Shown here: one piece after another, positions 38,979-47,921 of the stretch | Numbering within the stretch: position 1 is the first letter of the stretch | How the letters are laid out: every line of letters begins with the position of its first letter | NCBI GenBank assembly: GCA_011049715.1 | Contig: DRHF01000151.1 | Span: forward strand, 1-64,000 | Length of the DNA stretch: 64,000 bases | Direction of reading: 5' to 3' | Source: Desulfobacterales bacterium | GTDB taxonomy: Bacteria > Desulfobacterota > Desulfobacteria > Desulfobacterales > UBA2156 | Translations under genes and position numbers: made by a program | Notes under the pieces: generated by a model | Databases searched by the model: none | Told to the model about the DNA's origin: nothing | Seen by the model: only the letters and a program-made list of their open reading frames with translations

Positions 38979-41900
38979 AAATAAATTGAGCATTGCGGTC
39001 ATTGGAATGGGGTGTCTTTTTCCAAAAGGACCGGGGTTAAAGGAATACTGGCGTTTACTTTTTCACGGAGAAGACGGAATTAGCGATGTTCCCGAAACAC
39101 ACTGGCTGATAGACGATTATTTTGACGAAGATCAAAAAAAACCGGACTATGTCTATTGCAAACGGGGCGGCTTTCTATCGGCAGTATCATTTGACCCGGC
39201 TGAATTCGGAATCCCCCCCTCTTCACTCGAAGCAACTGATACATCTCAACTTCTCGGGCTGGTCGTCGCCAAGATGGCCATGGAAGACGCAGGGTATGGA
39301 AACCATCGTGATTTTAAGCACAGCAGAACAAGCGTTATCCTTGGTGTTACCGGCACCCAGGAGCTTGTCATCCCGCTTAGCAGCCGACTGGGGCATCCGG
39401 TTTGGCGCAGGGCGCTCCAAGAAGAATCGATCTCCCCTCAACAGATCGATAAGGTGATAAAAAAGATATCCGAATCCTATACTCCCTGGCAGGAAAATTC
39501 ATTTCCGGGACTCCTGGGCAATGTCGTTTCCGGGAGAATATCCAACCGTCTCGACCTGGGCGGGACCAATTGTACGGTTGATGCCGCCTGTGCCAGTTCG
39601 ATGAGCGCCATCCATCTGGCGACCCTGGAACTGTCGTCCGGCCGAAGCGATATGGTCATTACCGGCGGTGTCGACACCTTGAACGACATCTTTATGCACA
39701 TGTGTTTTTCTAAAACCCATATTCTTTCTCCCACCGGAGATGTCAGGCCATTTTCAAAGGATGCGGACGGCACCTTGCTCGGCGAAGGCATCGGCATGCT
39801 GATTCTAAAACGGCTTGAGGACGCGGAGAAAGAAGGAGACCGTATCTATGCGGTGATCAAATCGATCGGTATTTCCAGCGATGGAAAATCCCAGAGTATT
39901 TATGCCCCCAATCCCGAAGGCCAGGAAAAAGCTATCCGCAATGCGTATCAAATGGCAGCGATCGACCCATCGACCGTCGACCTCCTCGAAGCCCACGGCA
40001 CAGGCACACGGGTGGGAGATTTTGTTGAATTTCAAGCGTTAAACAATGTGTTCAGCCAATCTTCCGAAAACAAAAATATCCATGCCTTGGGCTCCGTGAA
40101 ATCGATGATCGGGCACACCAAGGCGGCTGCCGGAGCCGCTGGGATGATTAAAACCATTCTCTCCCTATACAACAAGGTGCTGTTGCCCACGCTGAAGGCG
40201 GAGAATCCCGATCCCAACCTAAAAATTGATGCATCACCATTTTATCTCAACACCGAGACGCGGCCGTGGTTTTCGAAAAACAAGCACCCCCGCCGGTCCG
40301 GGGTCAGTGCATTCGGATTCGGAGGAAGCAATTTCCATGTGGTTCTTGAAGAATATCAGAAAAAGAAGGAAATCACTTTCTGGGACGGTTCCGTTGACAT
40401 TGTCGCGCTATCAGCCCCTACCCCCCATGATCTCGCAAAAAATATCGACACCTTTAAAAGGGACGTAGAAAAAGAGTCTTCCAATGAACAATTTTCCTTC
40501 AGGGCAGCTGGGACCAGACGTTATTTCTCAACAAAAGATCAATACCGTCTCCTGCTGACCATCGATCGGGAAACTCAAAAATCAACACTTTTTTCTGACG
40601 CGCTGAAGATCGTTGAATCCGGGCAAACCAAAGACAAATCCAACAACCCAAATATATTCTACTCAGACAATCAATTCCCGGGTAAAATTGGGTTTTTGTT
40701 TCCCGGCCAAGGTTCTCAATATATCGGAATGGGCCGTGACCTGGTCTGTACCTTTGCAGATGCTTTCGGGGTCCTGGAAGACGTAAATAAAAGGTTTCAT
40801 CATTCATCTCTTTTGAGCGATCTGATCTACCCGCGTCCTGCCCGCACAAAAGATCAACTGAAAGATCAGGAACTCGAACTCCAGAAAACCAATATTGCCC
40901 AGCCCGCTATCGGCGCCATAAGCCTCTCCATGCTAAAAATACTTCAAGGGTTTGGTGTCAAGCCCGATGCCACCGGCGGGCATAGCTATGGTGAACTGAC
41001 GGCGCTTCATGCGGCCGAATGGATCGACGATGACACCTTCTTTCACCTCTCGATTTTAAGGGGTCAACACATGGCCCATGCATGCGAAAAGAATGGTCAT
41101 AGTGTCGGTGGCATGTTGGCGCTGTTTGCGCCACTTGATCGACTCACCCAGCTGGTCCGGGATGTGCCCAATCTCATCCTGTCAAACCATAACAGCCCCA
41201 ACCAGGGGGTTTTGTCCGGCTTAATAATCGCAATTAAGCAGGCTGAGGCTTGGTGCAAAGAAAAAGGTCTTCAGGCTTTCCGGCTCCCGGTTTCCGGAGC
41301 ATTTCACAGTAAATGGATGCAGAGCGCTGGGGCCTCTTTTCAAAAGACATTAAAAAAGATCAACATTTTCCCGTCCAATATTCCGGTCTTTTCCAACACG
41401 ACCGGGAAGCCCTATCCCCATGACACGGACAGCGTAAAGGATCTGCTTTCGAGCCAGCTGTCATGCCCGGTTGATTTTGTCAGTGAAATTGAAAACCTTT
41501 TCGATATGGGGATCCGTACATTTGTCGAGGTCGGGCCCCGTTCGGTTTTAACCAAACTGGTCAAATCGATATTAAACGCCCACACTGTCGAGGCCTTCTC
41601 CATCGATCATTCTGAAGGGACACAATCCGGTACGGCTGATTTGGCCCGAACCCTTTGTCGTCTCGCATCACTGGGTCATTTCGTCGATTTGGAAAAATGG
41701 GAGAACCCGGTCACGGAAATAGAAGCACCTCTTATGTCGATCCCCATTTCAGGGGTAAACTACAAAAAGGTCAAAAGAGATGTTAACGCTTATCCGCCTG
41801 ACGAACCAAAAGAAGAAGCTCCAGGGTTTGTCCCAAAAAAGAAAAATCGATCCGCAGTGGCCGAACAGAAACCATTATCCTTAATACAAAATATAATACC

Positions 41901-44900
41901 CATGGAAGAAAAAGAGACACAAAAACCATCCGATGTGATCACAGACAGCTTAAGGGTCGTTCAAGAAGGCTTGAAATCGATGCAGGCACTTCATCAACAG
42001 ACCGCTGAAGCTCACAAAAAATTTCTTGAAACTCAAATTGAGACAAGCAGAACTTTACAGGCCATGATGGAAAAAACCCAACGATTGGCTGAAGCTACCC
42101 TTGGGTATAAAATTGTAACCGATCCCGTTGATTCAAGCTTTGAAAAAATATCGGAGCAGGAAACAAGGCCTTCGGAGGACCCCTTCCATAATCGGTCTGT
42201 TCCCTTTAACAAACCCAATGACGGACAACCTTTGGAATCAGAACTTGCCATCCAAAATCGAATCGAAATGAATATTGATGGAAATGAACTGGAAGCGATT
42301 CTGTTGGGGCTGGTCAGTGAAAAGACCGGGTATCCGGTTGAGATGATCGGTCTTGAAATGGACCTTGAGGCAGACCTGGGTATCGATTCCATCAAACGGG
42401 TGGAGATTCTTTCAGCCCTTGAGGAAAAAATCCCGGAGCTCCCCGTCATATCGCCTGAAATCATCGGCAGCTTCAAAACCCTCAAGCAGACCGTCGCATA
42501 TCTTTCCGGAAATACGGAAAATAATGGATCGGTTGAGATCAAAAAAGATCGACTGAACCGGCCGCTTTCTGAACCGAAACGGGTTGACGTTCCATCATCA
42601 GGTATCGATCCCGGTGAACTGACGGACATCATCCTGATGGCGGTCAGTGAAAAGACCGGGTATCCGGTTGAGATGATCGGTCTTGAAATGGATCTTGAGG
42701 CAGACCTGGGTATCGATTCCATCAAACGGGTGGAGATTCTTTCAGCCCTTGAGGAAAAAATCCCGGAGCTCCCCGTCATATCGCCTGAAATCATCGGCAG
42801 CCTCAAAACCCTCAAGCAGATTGTTAGCTACCTTTCAGACGATGAAAACACAGTGACAAGCTGTCGACAGCCTAATTCATATTTTTATGATATATCTAAT
42901 AGTTATGATGTTAACCATAATACATCAGTTGAACGTTTATCAGACGATGAACCAGTGGCGAGAAAAGTCATTTCAATCATTGAAACTCAATCCGATTCGA
43001 AAAGACGTCTATCGATCCCAAGCGGCAGAACAGTTTTTATCACAGATGACGGAACCGGGCTTTCAAAAGCGATCGAATCTGAGTTGGCATCATTTGATAT
43101 CGAGGTTTTCCACGATTCAATTGATAGATTAAAACGTAAAAAGGATATGCCGAAGGCTTTCGGTCTCATTATCCTCCCGGACAAGGAGTTAATCGAAAGA
43201 ACCAGATGGAATCGAAATGATGAAACTCAATTAAAAAATGCCTTCCTAATTACCAAGCGATTTGCACCAGATCTTATTGAATCCGCCAAGACGAATGCCG
43301 GTTTTTTTGCCACCGTCACCCGCTTGGACGGGGCATTCGGCTTCCAGGGAAAAAGGGTGACCAACCCCTTGCAGGGTGGGCTAGCCGGTCTTGCGAAAAC
43401 CGTCCGCATGGAGTGGAAGAATGTTTTGTGCCGTGCCTTTGACGTCTCACCCATATGGAAAAATCCCGGGGAGATTTCAAAGGCGATCGTTTCGGAAATC
43501 TTAAACGCAGATCGGTTGGGTCCGGTTGAAATCGGTCTTGACCCCCGTTTACCGTCCACCACAAGGTATACGCTAAAACTTGATCCGTCCCCCCTTCCGC
43601 CGAACAAAGTGATTAAAATCGATTTGGATGACCACGACGTGTTGATAGTCACCGGAGGCGCCCGGGGAATCACAGCATCGGTGCTTCTTTCCCTCGCATC
43701 GTATGTAAAACCGACCCTCATTCTTCTCGGTCGTTCACCTGCTTCGACCCCTGAACCCGATTGGCTGACACATCTTAAAGATGAGTCAGAAATGAAAACC
43801 GCCATTTTTGAAAAAGAATTTAACGGTCATATAGTCTCACCCAGAAAGTTAGAAGAAAGATTGAAACGGTTTATGGCCAATCGTGAAATTTCTAATACCC
43901 TGAGCCGGTTGGAGAAAAAAAACATCACCGTCCGATATTATTCTGTTGATATTCGCAATATCTCAGCAGTTCGTTCCATTCTGGATGAAGTTCGATCGAT
44001 TGATGGGCCGATAAGGGGCATCATTCACGGCGCAGGAGTGGTGGAAGACCGTTTGATAATCGATAAAACCGCAAAACAGTTTGAAAACGTATTTGACACC
44101 AAGGTGAAAGGCATCCGGGGGCTTTTAAAGGCTACCGAACAGGACCAACTGAAGTATCTTATCTTTTTTTCATCGATCGTTGCACGAATGGGAAACAAAG
44201 GGCAGGCGGATTATGCCATGGCAAATGAAGTGTTGAATAAAGTCGCCTGGCAGGAGTCTTTACTTCGCCCGAAATGCAGCGTTATCTCATTTAACTGGGG
44301 CCCATGGGACGGGGGGATGGTGACACCGAGTTTAAAGCGCGAGTTTGCTCGAAAAAAAATAGAGGTAATTCCGGTTGAAACCGGAGTCGAATGTATGCTT
44401 CATGAGATGAGCAAAAATAAAAAGGGTCCTGTAGAGGTCGTCGTGGGATCTTCGATTTCTTCTGGAAAAAGAAAACGTAAAAATATAAAGGAAACCTTTT
44501 CACTCTCTTTCAAACATGAAATCGATGTTAAGCGTTATCCGATTTTATCATCCCACATTCTGGATGGTAAACCGGTAGTCCCCTTTGCTCTAATGACCGA
44601 ATGGATCGGTCATAGTGCACTTCATGGAAATCCTGGTCTTTTCCTTTTCGGGATTGATAACATGCGGATTTTAAACGGGATTCGGCTTGAACATAAAAAA
44701 ATTATGATTCGCCTGCTCTCTGGAAAGGCCCGAAAAAAGGGCTCGACCTACGAGGTCGATGTCGAGTTGAGGGATGGTCTAAAAGATAAGATAGAAGTGA
44801 TTCATACCAGCGCAAAAGCCATTTTGGTAGAAGCCCTTCCGAAGCCGCCATTGTTCAATAATTCATTGAAGCGACCTTCAAAATCATACCCTAAAAACAT

Positions 44901-45360
44901 CGATGAGGTTTACGAAACCATCCTTTTTCACGGTGATGAACTCCAGGGCATCAAAAAGATCATCAGTTGCACTCCTCAGAGGATAGTGGCCGATCTCTCT
45001 CCAGCGCCTTCACCTAAAAAATGGATTTCAGATCCGATGAGAAGCAAATGGATTGGTGATCCGCTGGTGCTTGATTCCGCTTTTCAAATGGCAACCATTT
45101 GGTGCTTCGAGGAGATCGGGATGGTATCGCTTCCAACCTATAGTGCCTCCTATCGCCAGTATCGGAACGACTTTCCAGAGACAGGAGTTACCGCTATATT
45201 CGAAATCAAACAGTCCACCGATCACAAAATAGTTGGGGACTTTACCTTTCTGGATTCAGAGGATGTGGTTGTTGCCCGTCTCCTTGGATATGAAGCAGTG
45301 ATGTACCCCTCCTTATCCAAAGCATTTCAGGCGAAAAGCACTGTCTCTTCTTCGCGCTGA
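38965..45360 (+). CDS. PfaA-like polyketide/lipid synthase KS-AT-ACP-ACP-KR-DH(hot-dog) (2131 aa)
   Basis: KS TVDAACASSMSAIH, EAHGTGT, GHTKAAAG; AT GHSYGE; two LGIDSIKRVEI ACPs; KR VTGGARGITASV; C-terminal HILDGKPVVPFALMTEWIGHSALH DH-like. Confidence 0.88.
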   Translation: MKKNKNKLSIAVIGMGCLFPKGPGLKEYWRLLFHGEDGISDVPETHWLIDDYFDEDQKKPDYVYCKRGGFLSAVSFDPAEFGIPPSSLEATDTSQLLGLVVAKMAMEDAGYGNHRDFKHSRTSVILGVTGTQELVIPLSSRLGHPVWRRALQEESISPQQIDKVIKKISESYTPWQENSFPGLLGNVVSGRISNRLDLGGTNCTVDAACASSMSAIHLATLELSSGRSDMVITGGVDTLNDIFMHMCFSKTHILSPTGDVRPFSKDADGTLLGEGIGMLILKRLEDAEKEGDRIYAVIKSIGISSDGKSQSIYAPNPEGQEKAIRNAYQMAAIDPSTVDLLEAHGTGTRVGDFVEFQALNNVFSQSSENKNIHALGSVKSMIGHTKAAAGAAGMIKTILSLYNKVLLPTLKAENPDPNLKIDASPFYLNTETRPWFSKNKHPRRSGVSAFGFGGSNFHVVLEEYQKKKEITFWDGSVDIVALSAPTPHDLAKNIDTFKRDVEKESSNEQFSFRAAGTRRYFSTKDQYRLLLTIDRETQKSTLFSDALKIVESGQTKDKSNNPNIFYSDNQFPGKIGFLFPGQGSQYIGMGRDLVCTFADAFGVLEDVNKRFHHSSLLSDLIYPRPARTKDQLKDQELELQKTNIAQPAIGAISLSMLKILQGFGVKPDATGGHSYGELTALHAAEWIDDDTFFHLSILRGQHMAHACEKNGHSVGGMLALFAPLDRLTQLVRDVPNLILSNHNSPNQGVLSGLIIAIKQAEAWCKEKGLQAFRLPVSGAFHSKWMQSAGASFQKTLKKINIFPSNIPVFSNTTGKPYPHDTDSVKDLLSSQLSCPVDFVSEIENLFDMGIRTFVEVGPRSVLTKLVKSILNAHTVEAFSIDHSEGTQSGTADLARTLCRLASLGHFVDLEKWENPVTEIEAPLMSIPISGVNYKKVKRDVNAYPPDEPKEEAPGFVPKKKNRSAVAEQKPLSLIQNIIPMEEKETQKPSDVITDSLRVVQEGLKSMQALHQQTAEAHKKFLETQIETSRTLQAMMEKTQRLAEATLGYKIVTDPVDSSFEKISEQETRPSEDPFHNRSVPFNKPNDGQPLESELAIQNRIEMNIDGNELEAILLGLVSEKTGYPVEMIGLEMDLEADLGIDSIKRVEILSALEEKIPELPVISPEIIGSFKTLKQTVAYLSGNTENNGSVEIKKDRLNRPLSEPKRVDVPSSGIDPGELTDIILMAVSEKTGYPVEMIGLEMDLEADLGIDSIKRVEILSALEEKIPELPVISPEIIGSLKTLKQIVSYLSDDENTVTSCRQPNSYFYDISNSYDVNHNTSVERLSDDEPVARKVISIIETQSDSKRRLSIPSGRTVFITDDGTGLSKAIESELASFDIEVFHDSIDRLKRKKDMPKAFGLIILPDKELIERTRWNRNDETQLKNAFLITKRFAPDLIESAKTNAGFFATVTRLDGAFGFQGKRVTNPLQGGLAGLAKTVRMEWKNVLCRAFDVSPIWKNPGEISKAIVSEILNADRLGPVEIGLDPRLPSTTRYTLKLDPSPLPPNKVIKIDLDDHDVLIVTGGARGITASVLLSLASYVKPTLILLGRSPASTPEPDWLTHLKDESEMKTAIFEKEFNGHIVSPRKLEERLKRFMANREISNTLSRLEKKNITVRYYSVDIRNISAVRSILDEVRSIDGPIRGIIHGAGVVEDRLIIDKTAKQFENVFDTKVKGIRGLLKATEQDQLKYLIFFSSIVARMGNKGQADYAMANEVLNKVAWQESLLRPKCSVISFNWGPWDGGMVTPSLKREFARKKIEVIPVETGVECMLHEMSKNKKGPVEVVVGSSISSGKRKRKNIKETFSLSFKHEIDVKRYPILSSHILDGKPVVPFALMTEWIGHSALHGNPGLFLFGIDNMRILNGIRLEHKKIMIRLLSGKARKKGSTYEVDVELRDGLKDKIEVIHTSAKAILVEALPKPPLFNNSLKRPSKSYPKNIDEVYETILFHGDELQGIKKIISCTPQRIVADLSPAPSPKKWISDPMRSKWIGDPLVLDSAFQMATIWCFEEIGMVSLPTYSASYRQYRNDFPETGVTAIFEIKQSTDHKIVGDFTFLDSEDVVVARLLGYEAVMYPSLSKAFQAKSTVSSSR
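42312..42490 (+). repeat. ACP1-coding near-identical tandem DNA repeat unit
   Basis: Identical to 42642-42820 except two substitutions (gac/gat, ttc/ctc). Confidence 0.92.
42642..42820 (+). repeat. ACP2-coding near-identical tandem DNA repeat unit
   Basis: Offset 330 bp (110 codons) from 42312-42490. Confidence 0.92.
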
Positions 45361-45371
45361 TCCGGCTTTCA

Positions 45372-46511
45372 TCAGGGATTTGAGAAGAATATTCTTATCT
45401 TTTCAACCACATAAGCCAGTTGATTTTCTGTAAGTTCCGGGTAGATCGGAAGGGCCAGTGAATGGGATGCGGCATATTCTGTAACCGGGAACGCGCCGCT
45501 TGGGTAGTTCAAATATGAAAAGCATTCCTGCAGATGGAGGGGCAGAGGATAGTAAACCTCGCTCCCGATTTCTTTAGAGAGGAGAAACCGGCGAAGGAGG
45601 TCTCTTTTTTCCTTTACCCGTATCACAAACTGATTGTATATGTGGCGGTTTTCCTTCTCAACCGGCAGTTGTATCTGCCGTTCCAGCCCCGCCTTTTCAA
45701 AAAGTTGCTTATATATTTTAGAGTTTTTCTGCCGCTTTTTTGTCCAGCCGTCAAGGTATTTCAGCTTGACCGAGACAATAGATGCCTGAAGCGCGTCCAA
45801 CCTGAAATTCCCACCTATAACACGATGATGATACTTTGGATTAGCCCCGTGAACCCGGAGAATGCGAAGCTTTTCATCGATCACCTTTGAATTCGTGGTC
45901 ACCGCTCCGCCATCCCCAAATGCACCCAGGTTTTTCGAAGGAAAAAAAGAAAAACACCCATAATCACCCATTGAACCGGCACGTCTTCCCCTGTACTCAG
46001 CACCAATTGCCTGAGCCGCATCCTCAATCACCACAAGATTGTAATCCTCGGCCACCTTGAGGATCGGATCCATATCAGCACATTGACCATAGAGGTGAAC
46101 GGGGATTATCGCTCTGAGTCTCTTACGTTCCGCTTGATCCATTGCCGTTAAAACCCGAACTAGACCTTCGGGCGACAGATTGAACGTATCTGGATCAATA
46201 TCCACAAAAATCGGCCTGGCACCGAGGCGGGTGATGGCGCCTGCTGTCGAAAAAAATGTATGCGACGTCGTGATGACGCCGTCTTTAGGGCCGATTCCGG
46301 CCGCCATCAATGAAATCAGGAGCGCGTCGGTTCCGGAAGAAACGCCAACCGCATATTTTGAAGCACAATAGCGACTGATCTCTTTTTCCAAGGTTTCAAC
46401 CGATGGTCCCAAAATAAAATATTGCTTCTCAAAGAACTCCTCGGTAACTTTCAGAATTTCTTTTTTGATGCTCTGATACTGCTGTTTTAGATCGAGCAAA
46501 GGTACTTTCAT
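45372..46511 (-). CDS. DegT/DnrJ/EryC1/StrS aminotransferase
   Basis: GVSSGTDALLISLMAAGIGPKDGVITTSHTFFSTAGAI; EDAAQAIGAEYRGRRAGSMGDYGCFSFFPSKNLGAFGDGG. Confidence 0.92.
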   Translation of the reverse strand: MKVPLLDLKQQYQSIKKEILKVTEEFFEKQYFILGPSVETLEKEISRYCASKYAVGVSSGTDALLISLMAAGIGPKDGVITTSHTFFSTAGAITRLGARPIFVDIDPDTFNLSPEGLVRVLTAMDQAERKRLRAIIPVHLYGQCADMDPILKVAEDYNLVVIEDAAQAIGAEYRGRRAGSMGDYGCFSFFPSKNLGAFGDGGAVTTNSKVIDEKLRILRVHGANPKYHHRVIGGNFRLDALQASIVSVKLKYLDGWTKKRQKNSKIYKQLFEKAGLERQIQLPVEKENRHIYNQFVIRVKEKRDLLRRFLLSKEIGSEVYYPLPLHLQECFSYLNYPSGAFPVTEYAASHSLALPIYPELTENQLAYVVEKIRIFFSNP

Positions 46512-46514
46512 CTT

Positions 46515-47921
46515 TTACAATCCATTTGGCTGAGACCGTTTCTCCCCGACACTGACTTCCACTTGAAGCATGCAAAGGGGTTCATCTCCGACAGTTCCTA
46601 TATGATGCGATGTAGATCCGGAGACCGCTATTGAGTCTCCTTTTGTAAAAACTCGGGTTTGGTCCCCATCTTTTATTTTTACTCTACCGCTGAGTACAAA
46701 AAAATGTTTTATTATCCCCGGATCGACCTCAATCTGACGAATCGACCCCGGATTGATGGTTATTCGCGATATTTTAGAATCTTCGCTTTGTTCCAACACG
46801 GTTTGATGGCCCCAAGAGCGGAAAATTGTTTGGTGTTTTCGATATTCCTTTCTGCCGGTTTTTTTCAGCTTCTGGACGATTGACTTGACATCCCGACTGT
46901 TATCGAGGTCGGAGACAAATACGGAATCCGGAGTTTCGACGACAACCGTGTTCTTCATCTGATTGGTTACGACCAATCGATCATGACTAAGGATAAAACT
47001 ATTCTCGGTGTCTTTTGCAATTACGTCGCCCATAATCACATTCTTGTTTTTATCCTTTGGCAAAAAGTCATAGAGGGATTTCCAGGATCCTATATCACTC
47101 CACTGAAAATCCGAGGGAAGCACCACCCCTTTTTTTGTTTTTTCCATGATGGCATAATCGATGGAAATATTCGGTAATCGCTCATATGCTTTTCTGTCCA
47201 AAATACCTTTTGGCCCAACCAGCCTCTTCATTGTCATCAGAAGCTGTGCCTGATATTGTTTAAACTCTTCTGCAATGACAGATGCACTGAAAGCAAATAT
47301 CCCAGAATTCCAAAAAAAATTGCCGGCTTCAATATATTTTTTGGCGGTTTTTCTATTCGGTTTTTCTATAAATTTTTTGATCGACAGGGCACCATCCGAT
47401 ATTTCCTTATCTCCCTCAATGTAACCATACCCGGTCTCAGGATAATCCGGTTGTATGCCGAAGCTTACAATATATCCCCTTGCTGCCAGTCCGATGGCGG
47501 ATTCAACGCGGTTGTGAAAGGCCTTGATATTTTTGATAACATGGTCCGCAGGGAAAATGCACAATATGGCTTCCATTTCTTCCTGCTGTATTTTCAGTGC
47601 TGCGAGAAGGACAGCGGGTGCCGTATTCCGGCCACAGGGTTCACAAATTATTTTCCCTTCCGGCTCAATTCCTATCTCTTTGATCTGCTTTACAATTTCA
47701 TGGTAATGCGCTTCCTGGCAGACAATTCGAATCTTTCCTGTATCGATTACCGGCTCAAGCCTTTTTATGGTAGCTTGAATCAGTGTATTTTTTCCCATAA
47801 AACGAACGAGTTGTTTGGGATGGAGATCGCTTGATACCGGCCACAGCCGTGTTCCCGTACCACCGGCCAGCAAAACGGGATAAACTTTTTTCCTCTGCCC
47901 GGATAGTTTCATTTTCCCCAC
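46515..47921 (-). CDS. Mannose-1-phosphate guanylyltransferase / mannose-6-phosphate isomerase
   Basis: PVLLAGGTGTRLWPVSSDLHPKQLV; FIEKPNRKTAKKYIEAGNFFWNSGIFAF; C-terminal cupin. Confidence 0.92.
   Translation of the reverse strand: MGKMKLSGQRKKVYPVLLAGGTGTRLWPVSSDLHPKQLVRFMGKNTLIQATIKRLEPVIDTGKIRIVCQEAHYHEIVKQIKEIGIEPEGKIICEPCGRNTAPAVLLAALKIQQEEMEAILCIFPADHVIKNIKAFHNRVESAIGLAARGYIVSFGIQPDYPETGYGYIEGDKEISDGALSIKKFIEKPNRKTAKKYIEAGNFFWNSGIFAFSASVIAEEFKQYQAQLLMTMKRLVGPKGILDRKAYERLPNISIDYAIMEKTKKGVVLPSDFQWSDIGSWKSLYDFLPKDKNKNVIMGDVIAKDTENSFILSHDRLVVTNQMKNTVVVETPDSVFVSDLDNSRDVKSIVQKLKKTGRKEYRKHQTIFRSWGHQTVLEQSEDSKISRITINPGSIRQIEVDPGIIKHFFVLSGRVKIKDGDQTRVFTKGDSIAVSGSTSHHIGTVGDEPLCMLQVEVSVGEKRSQPNGL

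Noticed and set aside
42033-42815. 260-aa minus-strand ORF with an internal repeat
   Set aside because: Antisense shadow of the PKS ACP region; its repeat merely mirrors the duplicated ACP DNA and its composition (Ser/Arg-rich) is typical of a shadow ORF.
47256-47834. 192-aa plus-strand ORF
   Set aside because: Antisense to manC, whose motifs are unambiguous.
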